From DYGX01 sp035325905 (GTDB taxonomy: Bacteria > Chloroflexota > Anaerolineae > Aggregatilineales > Aggregatilineaceae), in NCBI GenBank assembly GCA_035325905.1, contig DAOKYY010000019.1, positions 1-54,754 of the forward strand: a DNA stretch of 54,754 bases, written 5' to 3'. This document shows, piece by piece, positions 24,247 through 32,463 of this stretch (positions are counted from its first letter, which is position 1; each line of letters begins with the position of its first letter). The notes under the pieces are model-generated. The model was not told the origin of the DNA and made no database searches. It was given only the letters and a program-made list of their open reading frames with translations. Both the position numbers and the translations under genes were made by a program.

Positions 24247-26046
24247 CTAGCCCTGTCCCGGCTGCGTCTCAGCCTCGCGCGGCTGGCCGAGGCGCGCCCG
24301 CTCCGCGTCGATCAGCTCCGGCTCCAGCTTGCGGAACAGCGCCTCCGGCTCGCGCAGGGGTTGGCCGGCCGGCAGCGCGCTCGGCGCCCAGCGGCCAATC
24401 GCGCCGCTGGCGTCGTAGACCAGCGCCGGGTGATCGCGCTCGGCTTCGGCGTAGGTCTCGATCCGCTGCTCGCCGAACAGCCGCCCCTCATAGCCCAGAT
24501 AGTCGTGCACCTGCTGCGAGGTGAACGGCAGGAACGGCGCGAACAGCGTCTTCAGGTTGTCGATGCAGCGCAGCGCGGTGTAGATCGTGGTTGCGGCGGC
24601 CTGCCGGTCCTCTTTGATCACTTTGAACCACGGCGCGCGGTCGAGGTAGCCGTTGACTTCGCGCGCCAGGGCCATCGTCTCGCTCAGCGCATCGCGCAGT
24701 TTGACCCCGTCCAGCAGCGCGCCGATGCGCTCGAAGCCCGCTTCGACCTGCGCCAGGATTTCGCGGTCGATGTCGCGCAGATCGCCCGGATCGGGCACGC
24801 GCCCGTCAAAGTGGCGCATCGCGAACTTCAGCACGCGGTTCACCAGGTTGCCCCACGCCGCCAGCAGCTCCGTGTTGTTGCGCGTCACGAACCCATCCCA
24901 GCTCCAGTCGGAATCGCGCGATTCAGGCATGGTCATCGCCACGTAGTAGCGGATCGCGTCCGGGTCGTAGCGGTCGAGGATGTCCGGCAGCCAGATCGCC
25001 CAGTTGCGGCTCTTGGAGAACTGCTGCCCCTCGATGTTCATGAACTCGTTGGCGGGCACGTCATATGGCAGTGAGATCCGCCCGTCGCCCTCGGTGGCAT
25101 ACAGCCCGTCAATACCCATCAGCTCCGCCGGCCAGATGATGGTGTGAAACTCGATGTTGTCCTTGCCGATGAAGTTATAGAGCTTGGCTTCCGGGTTGTA
25201 CCACCATTGCTTCCAGGCGTCGGGCTGGCCGGTGTTGTGCGCCCACTCGATGCTGGCGGTCAGATAGCCCATCACGGCCTCGAACCAGACGTACATCCGC
25301 TTGTCGTCCCAGCCTTCGAGCGGGACGCGAATCCCCCACGCGATGTCCCGCGTGATCGGGCGTGGCAGCAGGTCTTTCGCCTTGTTGCGGGAGACGTTGA
25401 GCACGGCGGGCCGCCAGTGCTCCTTGCCGTCGTTCAGATAGTCGATCAGCCGCTCGCTGAAGGCGGGCAGGTTGAAGAAATAATGCTCTGTCTCGCGGAT
25501 GACCGGCGTGCTGCCGTCGATCTTGCTGCGCGGGTTGATCAGCTCGGTCGCGTCGAGCAGCGAGCCGCAGTTGTCGCACTGGTCGCCGCGCGCCTGGGTG
25601 TATCCGCAGCGCGGGCAGGTGCCTTCGACATAGCGATCCGGCAGAAAGCGCCGCTCGGTCTCGCTGTAGAGCAGGCGCTGCGTCTGGCGGAACAGGGTGC
25701 CGCCTTCCAGCAGCTTGAGGAAGACATCCTGCGCGATACGGTGATGATTCTCGGTGTCCGTGTGCGTGAACAGGTCGTAGCTGATGCCGATGCGCTGCTG
25801 CGTCTCCAGAAAACGCTGATGGTAGTGCTCGAAGACCACGCGCGGCGACAGCCCCAGCCGATCCGCCTCGACCGTGATCGGCGTGCCGTGCGCATCCGAT
25901 CCGCTGACCATCAAGACGCGGTTGCCCTTGAGGCGATGATAGCGCGCGAAGACATCCGCCGGCAGGTAAGCGCCCGCCAGATGCCCGGCGTGCATATCCC
26001 CGTTCGCATACGGCCACGCGACCGAAACATGGATGAATTCTGACAT
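24247..26046 (-). CDS. metG: Methionyl-tRNA synthetase
   Basis: 599 residues from ATG 26046; the open frame extends upstream, but that stretch is leader RNA. It charges tRNA-Met, including the initiator at 20348. The class I HAGHLAG (HIGH) motif is at ~19-25, the zinc-binding CPRCG with CDNCG at ~144-160, and FSKSRN is the KMSKS-type motif at ~340 (variant KSRN). A helical anticodon-binding domain completes it; there is no tRNA-binding C-terminal domain. First gene of an operon with a terminator-bearing leader. Confidence 0.96.
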   Translation of the reverse strand: MSEFIHVSVAWPYANGDMHAGHLAGAYLPADVFARYHRLKGNRVLMVSGSDAHGTPITVEADRLGLSPRVVFEHYHQRFLETQQRIGISYDLFTHTDTENHHRIAQDVFLKLLEGGTLFRQTQRLLYSETERRFLPDRYVEGTCPRCGYTQARGDQCDNCGSLLDATELINPRSKIDGSTPVIRETEHYFFNLPAFSERLIDYLNDGKEHWRPAVLNVSRNKAKDLLPRPITRDIAWGIRVPLEGWDDKRMYVWFEAVMGYLTASIEWAHNTGQPDAWKQWWYNPEAKLYNFIGKDNIEFHTIIWPAELMGIDGLYATEGDGRISLPYDVPANEFMNIEGQQFSKSRNWAIWLPDILDRYDPDAIRYYVAMTMPESRDSDWSWDGFVTRNNTELLAAWGNLVNRVLKFAMRHFDGRVPDPGDLRDIDREILAQVEAGFERIGALLDGVKLRDALSETMALAREVNGYLDRAPWFKVIKEDRQAAATTIYTALRCIDNLKTLFAPFLPFTSQQVHDYLGYEGRLFGEQRIETYAEAERDHPALVYDASGAIGRWAPSALPAGQPLREPEALFRKLEPELIDAERARLGQPREAETQPGQG

Positions 26047-26300
26047 GACTCGTCCCTTCCTGAGGCTTACGGTCCGCAGACCCGGCGGAATTGTAACAAT
26101 GCGGCGCAGCGCACACCACAACCGGCTCAGCCCAACAAAAAACCGCCGAAAATGCTCGACGGTTTCGCTTGCCGGGGCGGGTGGGCGGTCGCTGGCAGGT
26201 GCGTCAGGCGCGCGCACGACGCCATCGCCGGGACAGTCCCGACCACGGCAAGCACGCCATGCGCATCATCGCGCTTCCAGCCCAGATCGCGTCGTTCATG
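26047..26300 (-). promoter_or_regulatory. metG leader with candidate attenuator
   Basis: About 250 nt lie between the promoter and metG. The leader has several GC-rich hairpins, including a GCGC-GATGAT-GCGC hairpin whose loop carries ATG triplets. It then has a terminator (26134-26166), and metG begins 88 nt later. This fits transcription attenuation, for example a T-box sensing tRNA-Met. I do not see the canonical T-box AGGGTGG-type motif, so the class is unresolved. Confidence 0.5.
26134..26166 (-). terminator. Premature terminator in metG leader
   Basis: Minus strand stem AAACCGTCGA/TCGGCGGTTT (one wobble) with a T6 tract, 88 nt upstream of the metG ATG and inside its transcript. Confidence 0.8.
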
Positions 26301-26306
26301 CCCACT

Positions 26307-26336
26307 ACTATACGCGCAAGGTCCGCGCTCTGTCAA
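26307..26336 (-). promoter_or_regulatory. Promoter of the metG operon
   Basis: Consensus TTGACA (26331-26336), 18-bp spacer and TATAGT (26307-26312), minus strand. Transcription would start near 26300. Confidence 0.75.
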
Positions 26337-26404
26337 CCCGGCGAACAGAGGCGGTAACTGTAAGATGAATGTAAATCGACCCCTTGTTCTTTCTCAAGAT
26401 AGAG

Positions 26405-26410
26405 TATAAT
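26405..26410 (+). promoter_or_regulatory. -10 box for the small gene at 26489
   Basis: Perfect TATAAT; a TTGTTC lies 15 bp upstream, which is short spacing. A start near 26417 excludes the earlier in-frame start at 26384. Confidence 0.5.
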
Positions 26411-26488
26411 GGAAGCACGGTCCGCCCAGGCGCGGGCGCTGCTGGGGGTATCGGCCGCCCGTACCCCCCGATCATCTGGAGTCTCGGC

Positions 26489-26764
26489 GTGAACACACTG
26501 TCATCACGCTTTCCGTCCGCCCGCCGCTTGCAGTGGCTGGCAAATGCCAGCGCCGGGCCAGAAGCCCGGTCGCCCGACGACCTGGCGCGCTTCATCGAAC
26601 CGTATCTGCACTGGGTGCTGCTTGAGATGGACAGCAGCTCGACCGATATCCTGATCGGCGAGCCGGAAACTTCCCAGGAGGACGATCGGCACCGCGAGCT
26701 GCTGATTCTCGGCGGCGAGGTCGCGCAGACCTGGCTGCGCAACGTCCGCAAAGCTCCCTCCTGA
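26489..26764 (+). CDS. Hypothetical protein, 91 residues
   Basis: From GTG 26489, with TGGAG a few bases upstream. Predicted soluble, mostly helical, acidic in the middle (FIEPYLHWVLLEMDSSSTDI, then SQEDDRHRELLIL), ending in TWLRNVRKAPS. I do not recognise the family. It stands alone, divergent from the metG operon, with a perfect TATAAT upstream. An alternative longer protein from 26384 is unlikely because the -10 box lies within it. Confidence 0.6.
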   Translation: MNTLSSRFPSARRLQWLANASAGPEARSPDDLARFIEPYLHWVLLEMDSSSTDILIGEPETSQEDDRHRELLILGGEVAQTWLRNVRKAPS

Positions 26765-26828
26765 CGCCTCGCCCCCGATGGCCCCCTGACTGCCGCGCGA
26801 CTGCCGGTGTAAGCCGAGCGATCGGGCG

Positions 26829-27788
26829 CTACGCTGGCTCTCTCTGCGCGGGGAACAGCGCGTCGATGTGCTCCAGAACCTCGTCGCTCAGCACAACGTC
26901 CACCGCCTTGAGCGTTTCTTCAAGCTGGCTGATCCGCGTCGCCCCGGTGATGGCGCTGCTCACCGCAGGCTGGCGCAGCGTCCAGGCGATCGCCAGCTGC
27001 GCCCGCGTGACGCCCAGCTCGTCGGCGACCGGCTTCAACATCCGCACCGAGTCGATCAAGTCGTCCTTCAGCAGGTTCTGCGCCAGCCAGTCCTTCTGCG
27101 CGAGGCGGCTGTCCTCCGGCACGCGGTTGTCATATTTGCCGGTCAGCAGGCCGCTGGCGAGCGGACTCCACACCACCAGCCCGATCCCTTCTTCCTCAAC
27201 CAGGGGAAGGATCGTCTCCTCGATGCGGCGGCGGTGAATCAGGTTGTACTGCGGCTGCTCGACGATCGGGCGATACAGCCCGTAATCGTCGCAGATATCG
27301 AGCACTTCCTGAATTTGCGCGTCGGTCCACTCGCTGGTGCCCCAATACAGGATTTTGCCCCGGTGAATCAGATCATCCATCGCGCGCGCGGTTTCCTCGA
27401 CCGGCGTGTCGCTGTCGTAGCGATGGCAGAAGTACAGGTCGAGGTAATCGGTCCCGATATTGCGCAGCGAGCGGTCGATGCTTTCCATAATGTGCTTGCG
27501 CGACAGCCCGCGATCGTTCACGTCTTCGCTCTGCGGCCAGTACAGCTTGCTGGAGATGACGAGCGTGTGGCGCGGGAAGTCCTTGAAGACCGCCCCCATC
27601 GCGCGCTCGGCCCCGCCCTTGGCGTAGGAGTCAGCGATGTCAAAGAAGTTGATGCCGTTGTCGTAGGCCAGGGTGATCAGGCCCCGCACAAGCTGCGGGT
27701 CGGATACGCTCTCGCCGAAGGTGGTCCAGCCCCCCAGGCTTAGCTCGCTCACCTTCAAACCGGAGTCACCCAAGCGGCGGTATTTCAT
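26829..27788 (-). CDS. Aldo/keto reductase (Kv-beta/YghZ-like)
   Basis: 319 residues from ATG 27788. NADPH-dependent reductase with a TIM-barrel fold. The catalytic tetrad is visible: D and Y in NFFDIADSYAKGGAERAMG, K in VISSKLYWPQ, H in LYFCHRYD. The C-terminal WTLRQPAVSSAITGATR binds the cofactor. It resembles the potassium-channel beta subunit and YghZ group, which reduces aldehydes such as methylglyoxal. Single gene between the small protein and dnaN. Confidence 0.92.
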   Translation of the reverse strand: MKYRRLGDSGLKVSELSLGGWTTFGESVSDPQLVRGLITLAYDNGINFFDIADSYAKGGAERAMGAVFKDFPRHTLVISSKLYWPQSEDVNDRGLSRKHIMESIDRSLRNIGTDYLDLYFCHRYDSDTPVEETARAMDDLIHRGKILYWGTSEWTDAQIQEVLDICDDYGLYRPIVEQPQYNLIHRRRIEETILPLVEEEGIGLVVWSPLASGLLTGKYDNRVPEDSRLAQKDWLAQNLLKDDLIDSVRMLKPVADELGVTRAQLAIAWTLRQPAVSSAITGATRISQLEETLKAVDVVLSDEVLEHIDALFPAQREPA

Positions 27789-27862
27789 CGAACCCTCTCC
27801 CTGTGTGCGTGGATAACCAGTCTTCTCAGGTTTTAGCACGAATTCTCACGGGGCAGCGCGCC

Positions 27863-27895
27863 CAAAAAACCGGCCAGGGAAGCATCCCCGGCCGG
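27863..27895 (-). terminator. Terminator after dnaN
   Basis: Minus strand: CCGGCCGGGG pairs with CCCTGGCCGG (one wobble), followed by T6, just after the dnaN stop. Confidence 0.88.
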
Positions 27896-27921
27896 GTGGC
27901 GGTGCGCGGTGCGCCGGGCGA

Positions 27922-29064
27922 TCAGCGCCCGGTAGACATCGGCATGATGACATGAATGAAATCGTCGCGCCCGGCCGGGCGCACCACGCCCGGCGCGGTC
28001 GGGCCGCTGGTTTCGAGCACGACACGGTCCTCGCGGATGACATTCAACACGTCGATCAGGTAGCGGATGTTGAACGCGATGTCGATCGCGGTGCCCTCAA
28101 TCGTCGCTTCGAGCGGCGCCTGCGCGTCGCCCTTTTCCTGCGACTGCCCGGCGACGATCACCTGGCCGGGCACGTTGGCGCTGCTGCCCGGCTCGATCAG
28201 GACGCGCGCGGTGTTGGCCGAGTCCTTGGCGAACACCTCGGAGCTGCGGCAGGCCGCCAGAAGCTCGCTGGTGTAGGCCATTACGCTGGTCTGATAGCTG
28301 CGCGGGATGATCGCCTCGTAGTCCGGGAAGCGGCCCTCGATCAACTGCGAGACGAGCAGCACGCTGCCGAGGCTGAACATCACCTGGCCGCGCCCGTCCG
28401 GCAGGGCGATCAGCACTTCCTCGTCTTCGTCGCTGATGATGCGTCCCAGCTCTTGAAGCGTGCGGGCGGGGACGATGAACGGCTCCGGCGCGCGATCGCC
28501 GACGCTGAATTCCAGCTCCGCCGTGCGCACCGAGAGGCGATAGCCGTCCGCGGCGGCCATCGTGAACACGTCGCCCTCGAAGCGCATCAGCACCCCGGCC
28601 AGCACCGGGCGGTTTTCTTCCTTCGCGGCGGAAAAGACGACCTGCTCGATCATCTCTTTGAACACGTCCGCCGGGACGCCGATCGCTCGATCCGCCTGGA
28701 ATTCGGGAATCTGCGGGAATTCGGCGGCGTCCATGCCCTTGATGTTGGCCGTTTTGCCAGCGCAGTTGAGGTGCAGCGTCAGCGTGCGCGTGTCGAGGTC
28801 CATGTCCACGCGCTCGGCGGGCAGCGTCGCGACCAGGTCCTGAAAGGTGCGGGCGGGCAGCGTGATCGAGCCGTCCCGATCAACCTTCGCCCCGATCCAG
28901 ACGGTGATCCCAAGCTGCAAATTCGTCGCCGACAGCCGCAGGCGCGCATCTTCGGTCGTGATCAGCACATTCGAGAGGATCGGCAGCGACGGACGGCCGG
29001 GGATCGCCCGGCTGACAATGCTGAGACCTTTGTAGAGGTTTTCTTGCAAGACGGAAACGCGCAT
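27922..29064 (-). CDS. dnaN: DNA polymerase III beta subunit (sliding clamp)
   Basis: 380 residues from ATG 29064, the normal length; the open frame runs upstream but the start MRVSVLQENLYKGLSIVSRA is standard. It forms the ring clamp that tethers DNA polymerase. Three repeated clamp domains are visible, with LPILSNVLI, then RPVLAGVLMRFEGD and the C-terminal VIMPMSTGR that forms the ligand-binding end. It is not next to dnaA or gyrB. Its neighbours are an aldo/keto reductase and a lipoprotein. Confidence 0.95.
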   Translation of the reverse strand: MRVSVLQENLYKGLSIVSRAIPGRPSLPILSNVLITTEDARLRLSATNLQLGITVWIGAKVDRDGSITLPARTFQDLVATLPAERVDMDLDTRTLTLHLNCAGKTANIKGMDAAEFPQIPEFQADRAIGVPADVFKEMIEQVVFSAAKEENRPVLAGVLMRFEGDVFTMAAADGYRLSVRTAELEFSVGDRAPEPFIVPARTLQELGRIISDEDEEVLIALPDGRGQVMFSLGSVLLVSQLIEGRFPDYEAIIPRSYQTSVMAYTSELLAACRSSEVFAKDSANTARVLIEPGSSANVPGQVIVAGQSQEKGDAQAPLEATIEGTAIDIAFNIRYLIDVLNVIREDRVVLETSGPTAPGVVRPAGRDDFIHVIMPMSTGR

Positions 29065-29234
29065 ACGAGTCCTCTCCCTGCCTGCCGGGGTATGGGCCTG
29101 GGTGCCAGTCAAAGCGCGCGGTGCGAGCGCGGTAGCGTCAGATGGAGCGTCACGCGCTTGCCCGCCCATCAGGCGCACAGCGCGCGTAACGTGTGCGCAA
29201 TTATACAGTGCCGCCCAGCCTAAGCCAAGCGATC

Positions 29235-30056
29235 TTAGCAGCCGTGCGGGACGGAGATGTTCGGCAGGGCGTCGACCTGGGTCAGATCGAGATCGTAGCG
29301 CAGAAACAACGTCCCGCTGACCGCGCGCTCCGCCGTCAGAACCCGCACGTTGGTCACGTCGACCGACGCCTCAAAACGCGCCACCGCGTTGACGCCTGGC
29401 GCGACCCACAGGTCGGCTTCGACGCTGACCCGGCTGTCGTCGCCTCGGCGGATCGCCGCCAGCCGGAGGGCGTCCGGCGCAAAGGTGTACTGCCAGACCG
29501 GCACGTCGTCGATCGACTGGCGGTGCCCCGTCGGGACGGCGCGGACGACGCCGCCGATCAACTGCCCCGCCGATAGATCCGCCACGACCGACGCGCCGGA
29601 GCCGCCCGGCGCGCACTGGCCGTTGATGTCCACCACGTAGGTATCATCGCTGATACGCACGCCTTCGAGCCGCACGAATTCCTGCGGAGACACCGCCAGC
29701 CCCTCGACCTCCAGAACAGCCCGGCGCGACTCGCCCAGCTCGTTCGACCACACGCGCAGCGTGAAGCGGCCTTCCGCCGGCTCGCCGCTATCGACGAAAA
29801 CGCCATCGAACTCGCCCACGACCGAGTACGACCAGCCGGGCCGCGCCGCGAGCGCCCGGTCCAGCGGGTCGAAGCTCACCTCGTCGAAACCTGCTGGCGG
29901 GGCGTTTTGCGTCAGAAAATCCGTCGTGGGTAGGGTATTAATGTCGGCCAGAGTAGGCAGCGGCTCAAGGCGGGCGCTCTCCGCCTGGCAGGCGGCCATG
30001 CTGGCGATCAGCCCGATCAGGCCAAGCGCGAGGATCAGGGTCCATAGACGACGCAT
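29235..30056 (-). CDS. Lipoprotein, LppX/LolA-like fold
   Basis: 273 residues. Signal peptide with lipobox IASMAAC, so lipidated at C23. The rest is mostly beta, with alternating hydrophobic residues (SYSVVGEFDGVFV, FTLRVWSNEL, RVSVEADLWVAPG), resembling mycobacterial LppX/LprG and LolA-type half-barrels that carry lipids. A TATAAT at 30101-30106 (minus) is the likely -10. No transporter is adjacent. Assignment to the LppX group is by fold pattern only. Confidence 0.7.
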   Translation of the reverse strand: MRRLWTLILALGLIGLIASMAACQAESARLEPLPTLADINTLPTTDFLTQNAPPAGFDEVSFDPLDRALAARPGWSYSVVGEFDGVFVDSGEPAEGRFTLRVWSNELGESRRAVLEVEGLAVSPQEFVRLEGVRISDDTYVVDINGQCAPGGSGASVVADLSAGQLIGGVVRAVPTGHRQSIDDVPVWQYTFAPDALRLAAIRRGDDSRVSVEADLWVAPGVNAVARFEASVDVTNVRVLTAERAVSGTLFLRYDLDLTQVDALPNISVPHGC

Positions 30057-30243
30057 ACGGCGCCCTCCGTAAAAGCCTGTTAGGGCAGGCGGCTGCCCGC
30101 ATTATAGCCTGTTCGGGCCGGGCGTGGTACCTCGCCAGCAGCGTCACATGTGGGTCATAAGCCCAAAACAACACCTAATAATAGTTATCTCTGGAAGACA
30201 AAAATAAAAGGAACAGGGTTTCCTTACCTCTACAGTCGTACTA

Positions 30244-30287
30244 TTGACGAACTCAATATTTGCCCTGATAATTATGCGGGGTACAAT
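30244..30287 (+). promoter_or_regulatory. Promoter region of the BTAD regulator
   Basis: Two overlapping options: TTGACG (30244-30249)-17-GATAAT, and TTGCCC (30260-30265)-16-TACAAT (30282-30287). The surrounding DNA is strikingly AT-rich for this genome. Confidence 0.6.
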
Positions 30288-30312
30288 GAACATGGGAGTG
30301 GGGAAAACGATG

Positions 30313-30359
30313 CTCGCAGGCGCGTAGAGCGTAGCTCGTGTGCGTGCCGCGAGTTTTTT
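30313..30359 (+). terminator. Terminator in the 5' leader of the BTAD regulator
   Basis: CTCGC (30313-30317) with GCGAG (30349-30353), extended by an inner stem of ~8 bp and followed by T6 (30354-30359). It lies between the promoter and the start codon at 30463, about 20-60 nt after the predicted start site. Confidence 0.8.
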
Positions 30360-30462
30360 GTATTTCGGGCGGAGCGGGGCGAGTTTCGAGCATGGGCGCG
30401 CTGCGAGTCAGAGGCGGCGCGTCTGCCGGACCGATCGATCCGTTTCGAATGGGGTGATTTCT

Positions 30463-31737
30463 ATGGCTTACACAACAGTTGAGCAGGTCGCAGGGATTTC
30501 CTTCGAAGAATTTGCGCAGCAGATTAGCGGCAAGCCCATCGCCATCGTGTACCCCCGCCACCGGGGCCGCAGCGCGCTGGTTGCGATGTTCTTGCAGCAC
30601 TTCGGCCCGAATGTGCTGTATTACAGCCTGGGCGCGCGCGAGAGCACGCTCGAAGCCTGGCTGGCGCGCATGGCCGATGCCCCAGCCTTTCCCGACACGT
30701 TCGGCGAGCGTCTGCGGGCGGCGCTGAAATCGCGCGCCAAGCCGGAGGAGCTGGCCGCCGCCCTCGGCGCGGACCTCGCCGGAGTAACTCGTGGCGCGAC
30801 GATGCTGCTGCTGGACGCCTTCGACCATCTGAATCCGTCGAAGGCGGTCGACCGGTTCTTCCGCGCCCTGCCCGACGAGCTGCCGGAGGGCCTGCACATC
30901 GCCATCAACTCGCGGCTGCTGCGCGTCCAGCCCTGGAACGACCTTGTGCTCGCCGGTCAGGTGGCGGTAGTGGGCGCGGACAACGCGGTGGACGGCAGCA
31001 TCTACGGCGACGCGGAAAAACGTAACCAGCTCGAAGTCTTCGCGCTATCTGGCGGGCACGTCTACGCCGATGGCCGCCCGGTCGTAAGCTGGGACGGGTC
31101 CCTGCCGCGCCACCTGTTCTACTTCTTCGTGGATCATCCGATGGTCACGCGCGACCAGATTTTCGAGGTCTTCTGGCCGAAGATGTCGGTCAAAGAAGCC
31201 ACGAACGTCTTTCACGTCACCAAGCGAAAAATCAGCGAGCGGCTGAGCTTCGAGCTGACGAACTACGCCAGCGGGTTCTACGTCCCGTCGCCCAAGGTTC
31301 AGGTGCACTACGACGTGCGCGTTTTCGAGGCGGCGGTCCACGACGCGATCGAGAGCGAAGAGAGCGCGCCGGCAAACTGGGCGCTCGCCGTGCAGACCTA
31401 TCGCTCGCATTTTCTGCCGGCGATCAACACGCCCTGGGTTCAGGCGCGGCGCGACGAGTTGCAGAATAAGTATGCCCAGGCGCTGATCGGCCTGGGGCGC
31501 TACTATCGCCGCGAAGGCCAGTTGGGCATGGCGCAGGGCTATCTGCTGCGCGCGCTACGCGAAAAACCGGACTGGGAAGATGTCCACCGCGACGTGATGG
31601 CGGTCTACGCCGAACAGGGCCGCCGCGCCGACGCGGTCGCGCAGTACCGCCAGTTAGAGCGCACGCTGCGCGACATGTTCGGCATTCAGCCCTCGCGCGA
31701 GACCCGCGCGCTCTATGACGAGATCGCATCCGCCTGA
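30463..31737 (+). CDS. BTAD-type transcriptional regulator with degenerate P-loop domain
   Basis: 424 residues from ATG 30463 (GGGGTG upstream). The N-terminal ~180 residues look like a STAND/AAA-type module whose P-loop is degraded (IVYPRHRGRSALV at ~28-40, with no GK[ST]) but whose Walker B-like ATMLLLDAFDHL (112-123) remains. A winged helix at ~205-280 (DQIFEVFWPK, KRKISERL) should bind DNA. A BTAD/TPR region (~285-424, HFLPAINTPWVQARRDELQ) completes it, as in the SARP/MalT-like regulators abundant in Chloroflexota. Target genes unknown. Leader contains a terminator. Confidence 0.85.
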   Translation: MAYTTVEQVAGISFEEFAQQISGKPIAIVYPRHRGRSALVAMFLQHFGPNVLYYSLGARESTLEAWLARMADAPAFPDTFGERLRAALKSRAKPEELAAALGADLAGVTRGATMLLLDAFDHLNPSKAVDRFFRALPDELPEGLHIAINSRLLRVQPWNDLVLAGQVAVVGADNAVDGSIYGDAEKRNQLEVFALSGGHVYADGRPVVSWDGSLPRHLFYFFVDHPMVTRDQIFEVFWPKMSVKEATNVFHVTKRKISERLSFELTNYASGFYVPSPKVQVHYDVRVFEAAVHDAIESEESAPANWALAVQTYRSHFLPAINTPWVQARRDELQNKYAQALIGLGRYYRREGQLGMAQGYLLRALREKPDWEDVHRDVMAVYAEQGRRADAVAQYRQLERTLRDMFGIQPSRETRALYDEIASA

Positions 31738-31775
31738 GCGCCGGGCGCGCCCGTCTCACCGATTGCGCGTTCAAA

Positions 31776-31805
31776 GGGGCAGCCAGGGCGCTGTTCCTTT
31801 TTTTT
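31776..31805 (+). terminator. Terminator after the BTAD regulator
   Basis: GGGGCAGC (31776-31783) pairs with GCTGTTCC (31790-31797) using G-T wobbles, followed by a T8 tract. Confidence 0.85.
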
Positions 31806-31829
31806 AACTGAGTGAGCCGCGCCGTTTTG

Positions 31830-31920
31830 CGCTGCCCCCATCCTTCCCCCACAAGAAGGAAAGAACAGAAGCGCTCCCCCTTCCCTCATTTTGGGGGCAA
31901 GAGGTCGAGGGATGGGAGCT
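31830..31920. repeat. Imperfect palindromic, purine/pyrimidine-biased element (REP/MITE-like)
   Basis: CCCCATCC near the left end mirrors GGATGGG near the right end, and the inside is skewed to C/T on one side and G/A on the other. It has no coding capacity and resembles intergenic repeats scattered in GC-rich genomes. There is only one copy in this window, so it is unproven. Confidence 0.3.
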
Positions 31921-31946
31921 ATGCTGGAGTGAGCGCATAACACGCT

Positions 31947-32288
31947 CTAGCGCCGCCCGTAGCGATCCTCGATCGCGGCGAACTCGTCCGGGTTCACGTC
32001 AAGCGTGACTGCGCCGCAGTTGCGGCACACCTGAGCGTTGACCTTCAGCAGGTGGCGGAAGGGGCGCAGCAAGCGCGAGATCCGCCCCAGCTTAAGCGCG
32101 CGCGGCGCAAGCTGAAGCTGGCGGAACTTGTCGCTGTAGTCGATCAGGTAGGCCGACGCGAGATCGGCGCTGCCGCAGCGCGGGCAGCGCCACTGAATCG
32201 ACGCCTGGAGCGTGGTCGCGCCAGCTTCCGGGATCGTCATAGGCGGCGCGACGGTCGGCGGAGGCGTGCTTCTAGGCTGTTCGGACAT
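31947..32288 (-). CDS. Zinc-ribbon protein, 113 residues
   Basis: From ATG 32288. A Pro-rich N-terminus (PPPTVAPPM) leads to two CxxC pairs, WRCPRCGSADLASAYLID and VCRNCGAVTLDV, ~52 residues apart, which likely form one zinc ribbon. Between them is a basic region (LAPRALKLGRISRLLRPFRHL). Resembles small nucleic-acid or regulatory zinc-ribbon proteins of unknown function. The open frame upstream of 32288 overlaps the next, divergent gene and is not coding. Confidence 0.75.
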   Translation of the reverse strand: MSEQPRSTPPPTVAPPMTIPEAGATTLQASIQWRCPRCGSADLASAYLIDYSDKFRQLQLAPRALKLGRISRLLRPFRHLLKVNAQVCRNCGAVTLDVNPDEFAAIEDRYGRR

Positions 32289-32463
32289 GCGCTTTCCTGT
32301 GTCAGCAGCTCGCCCGGCGTGCGCCGCCGGGCCGGACGGACGCCCCAGATTATACCAGCTTCGCGCGGCGCGCTGTGGCACAACCTTTCGCCGCAGGCTG
32401 CGTATTAGGGAATAAACGCGGCGCCACTGCGCCGCCAGTTTGGCAGCGAGGAGCGGACGGGTT

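Noticed and set aside
26047..26300. Canonical T-box riboswitch in the metG leader
   Set aside because: The AGGGTGG-type antiterminator motif is not visible, so I report a leader with a terminator but not a named T-box.
27952..29223. 423-residue plus-strand frame over dnaN
   Set aside because: Antisense shadow of a certain housekeeping gene.
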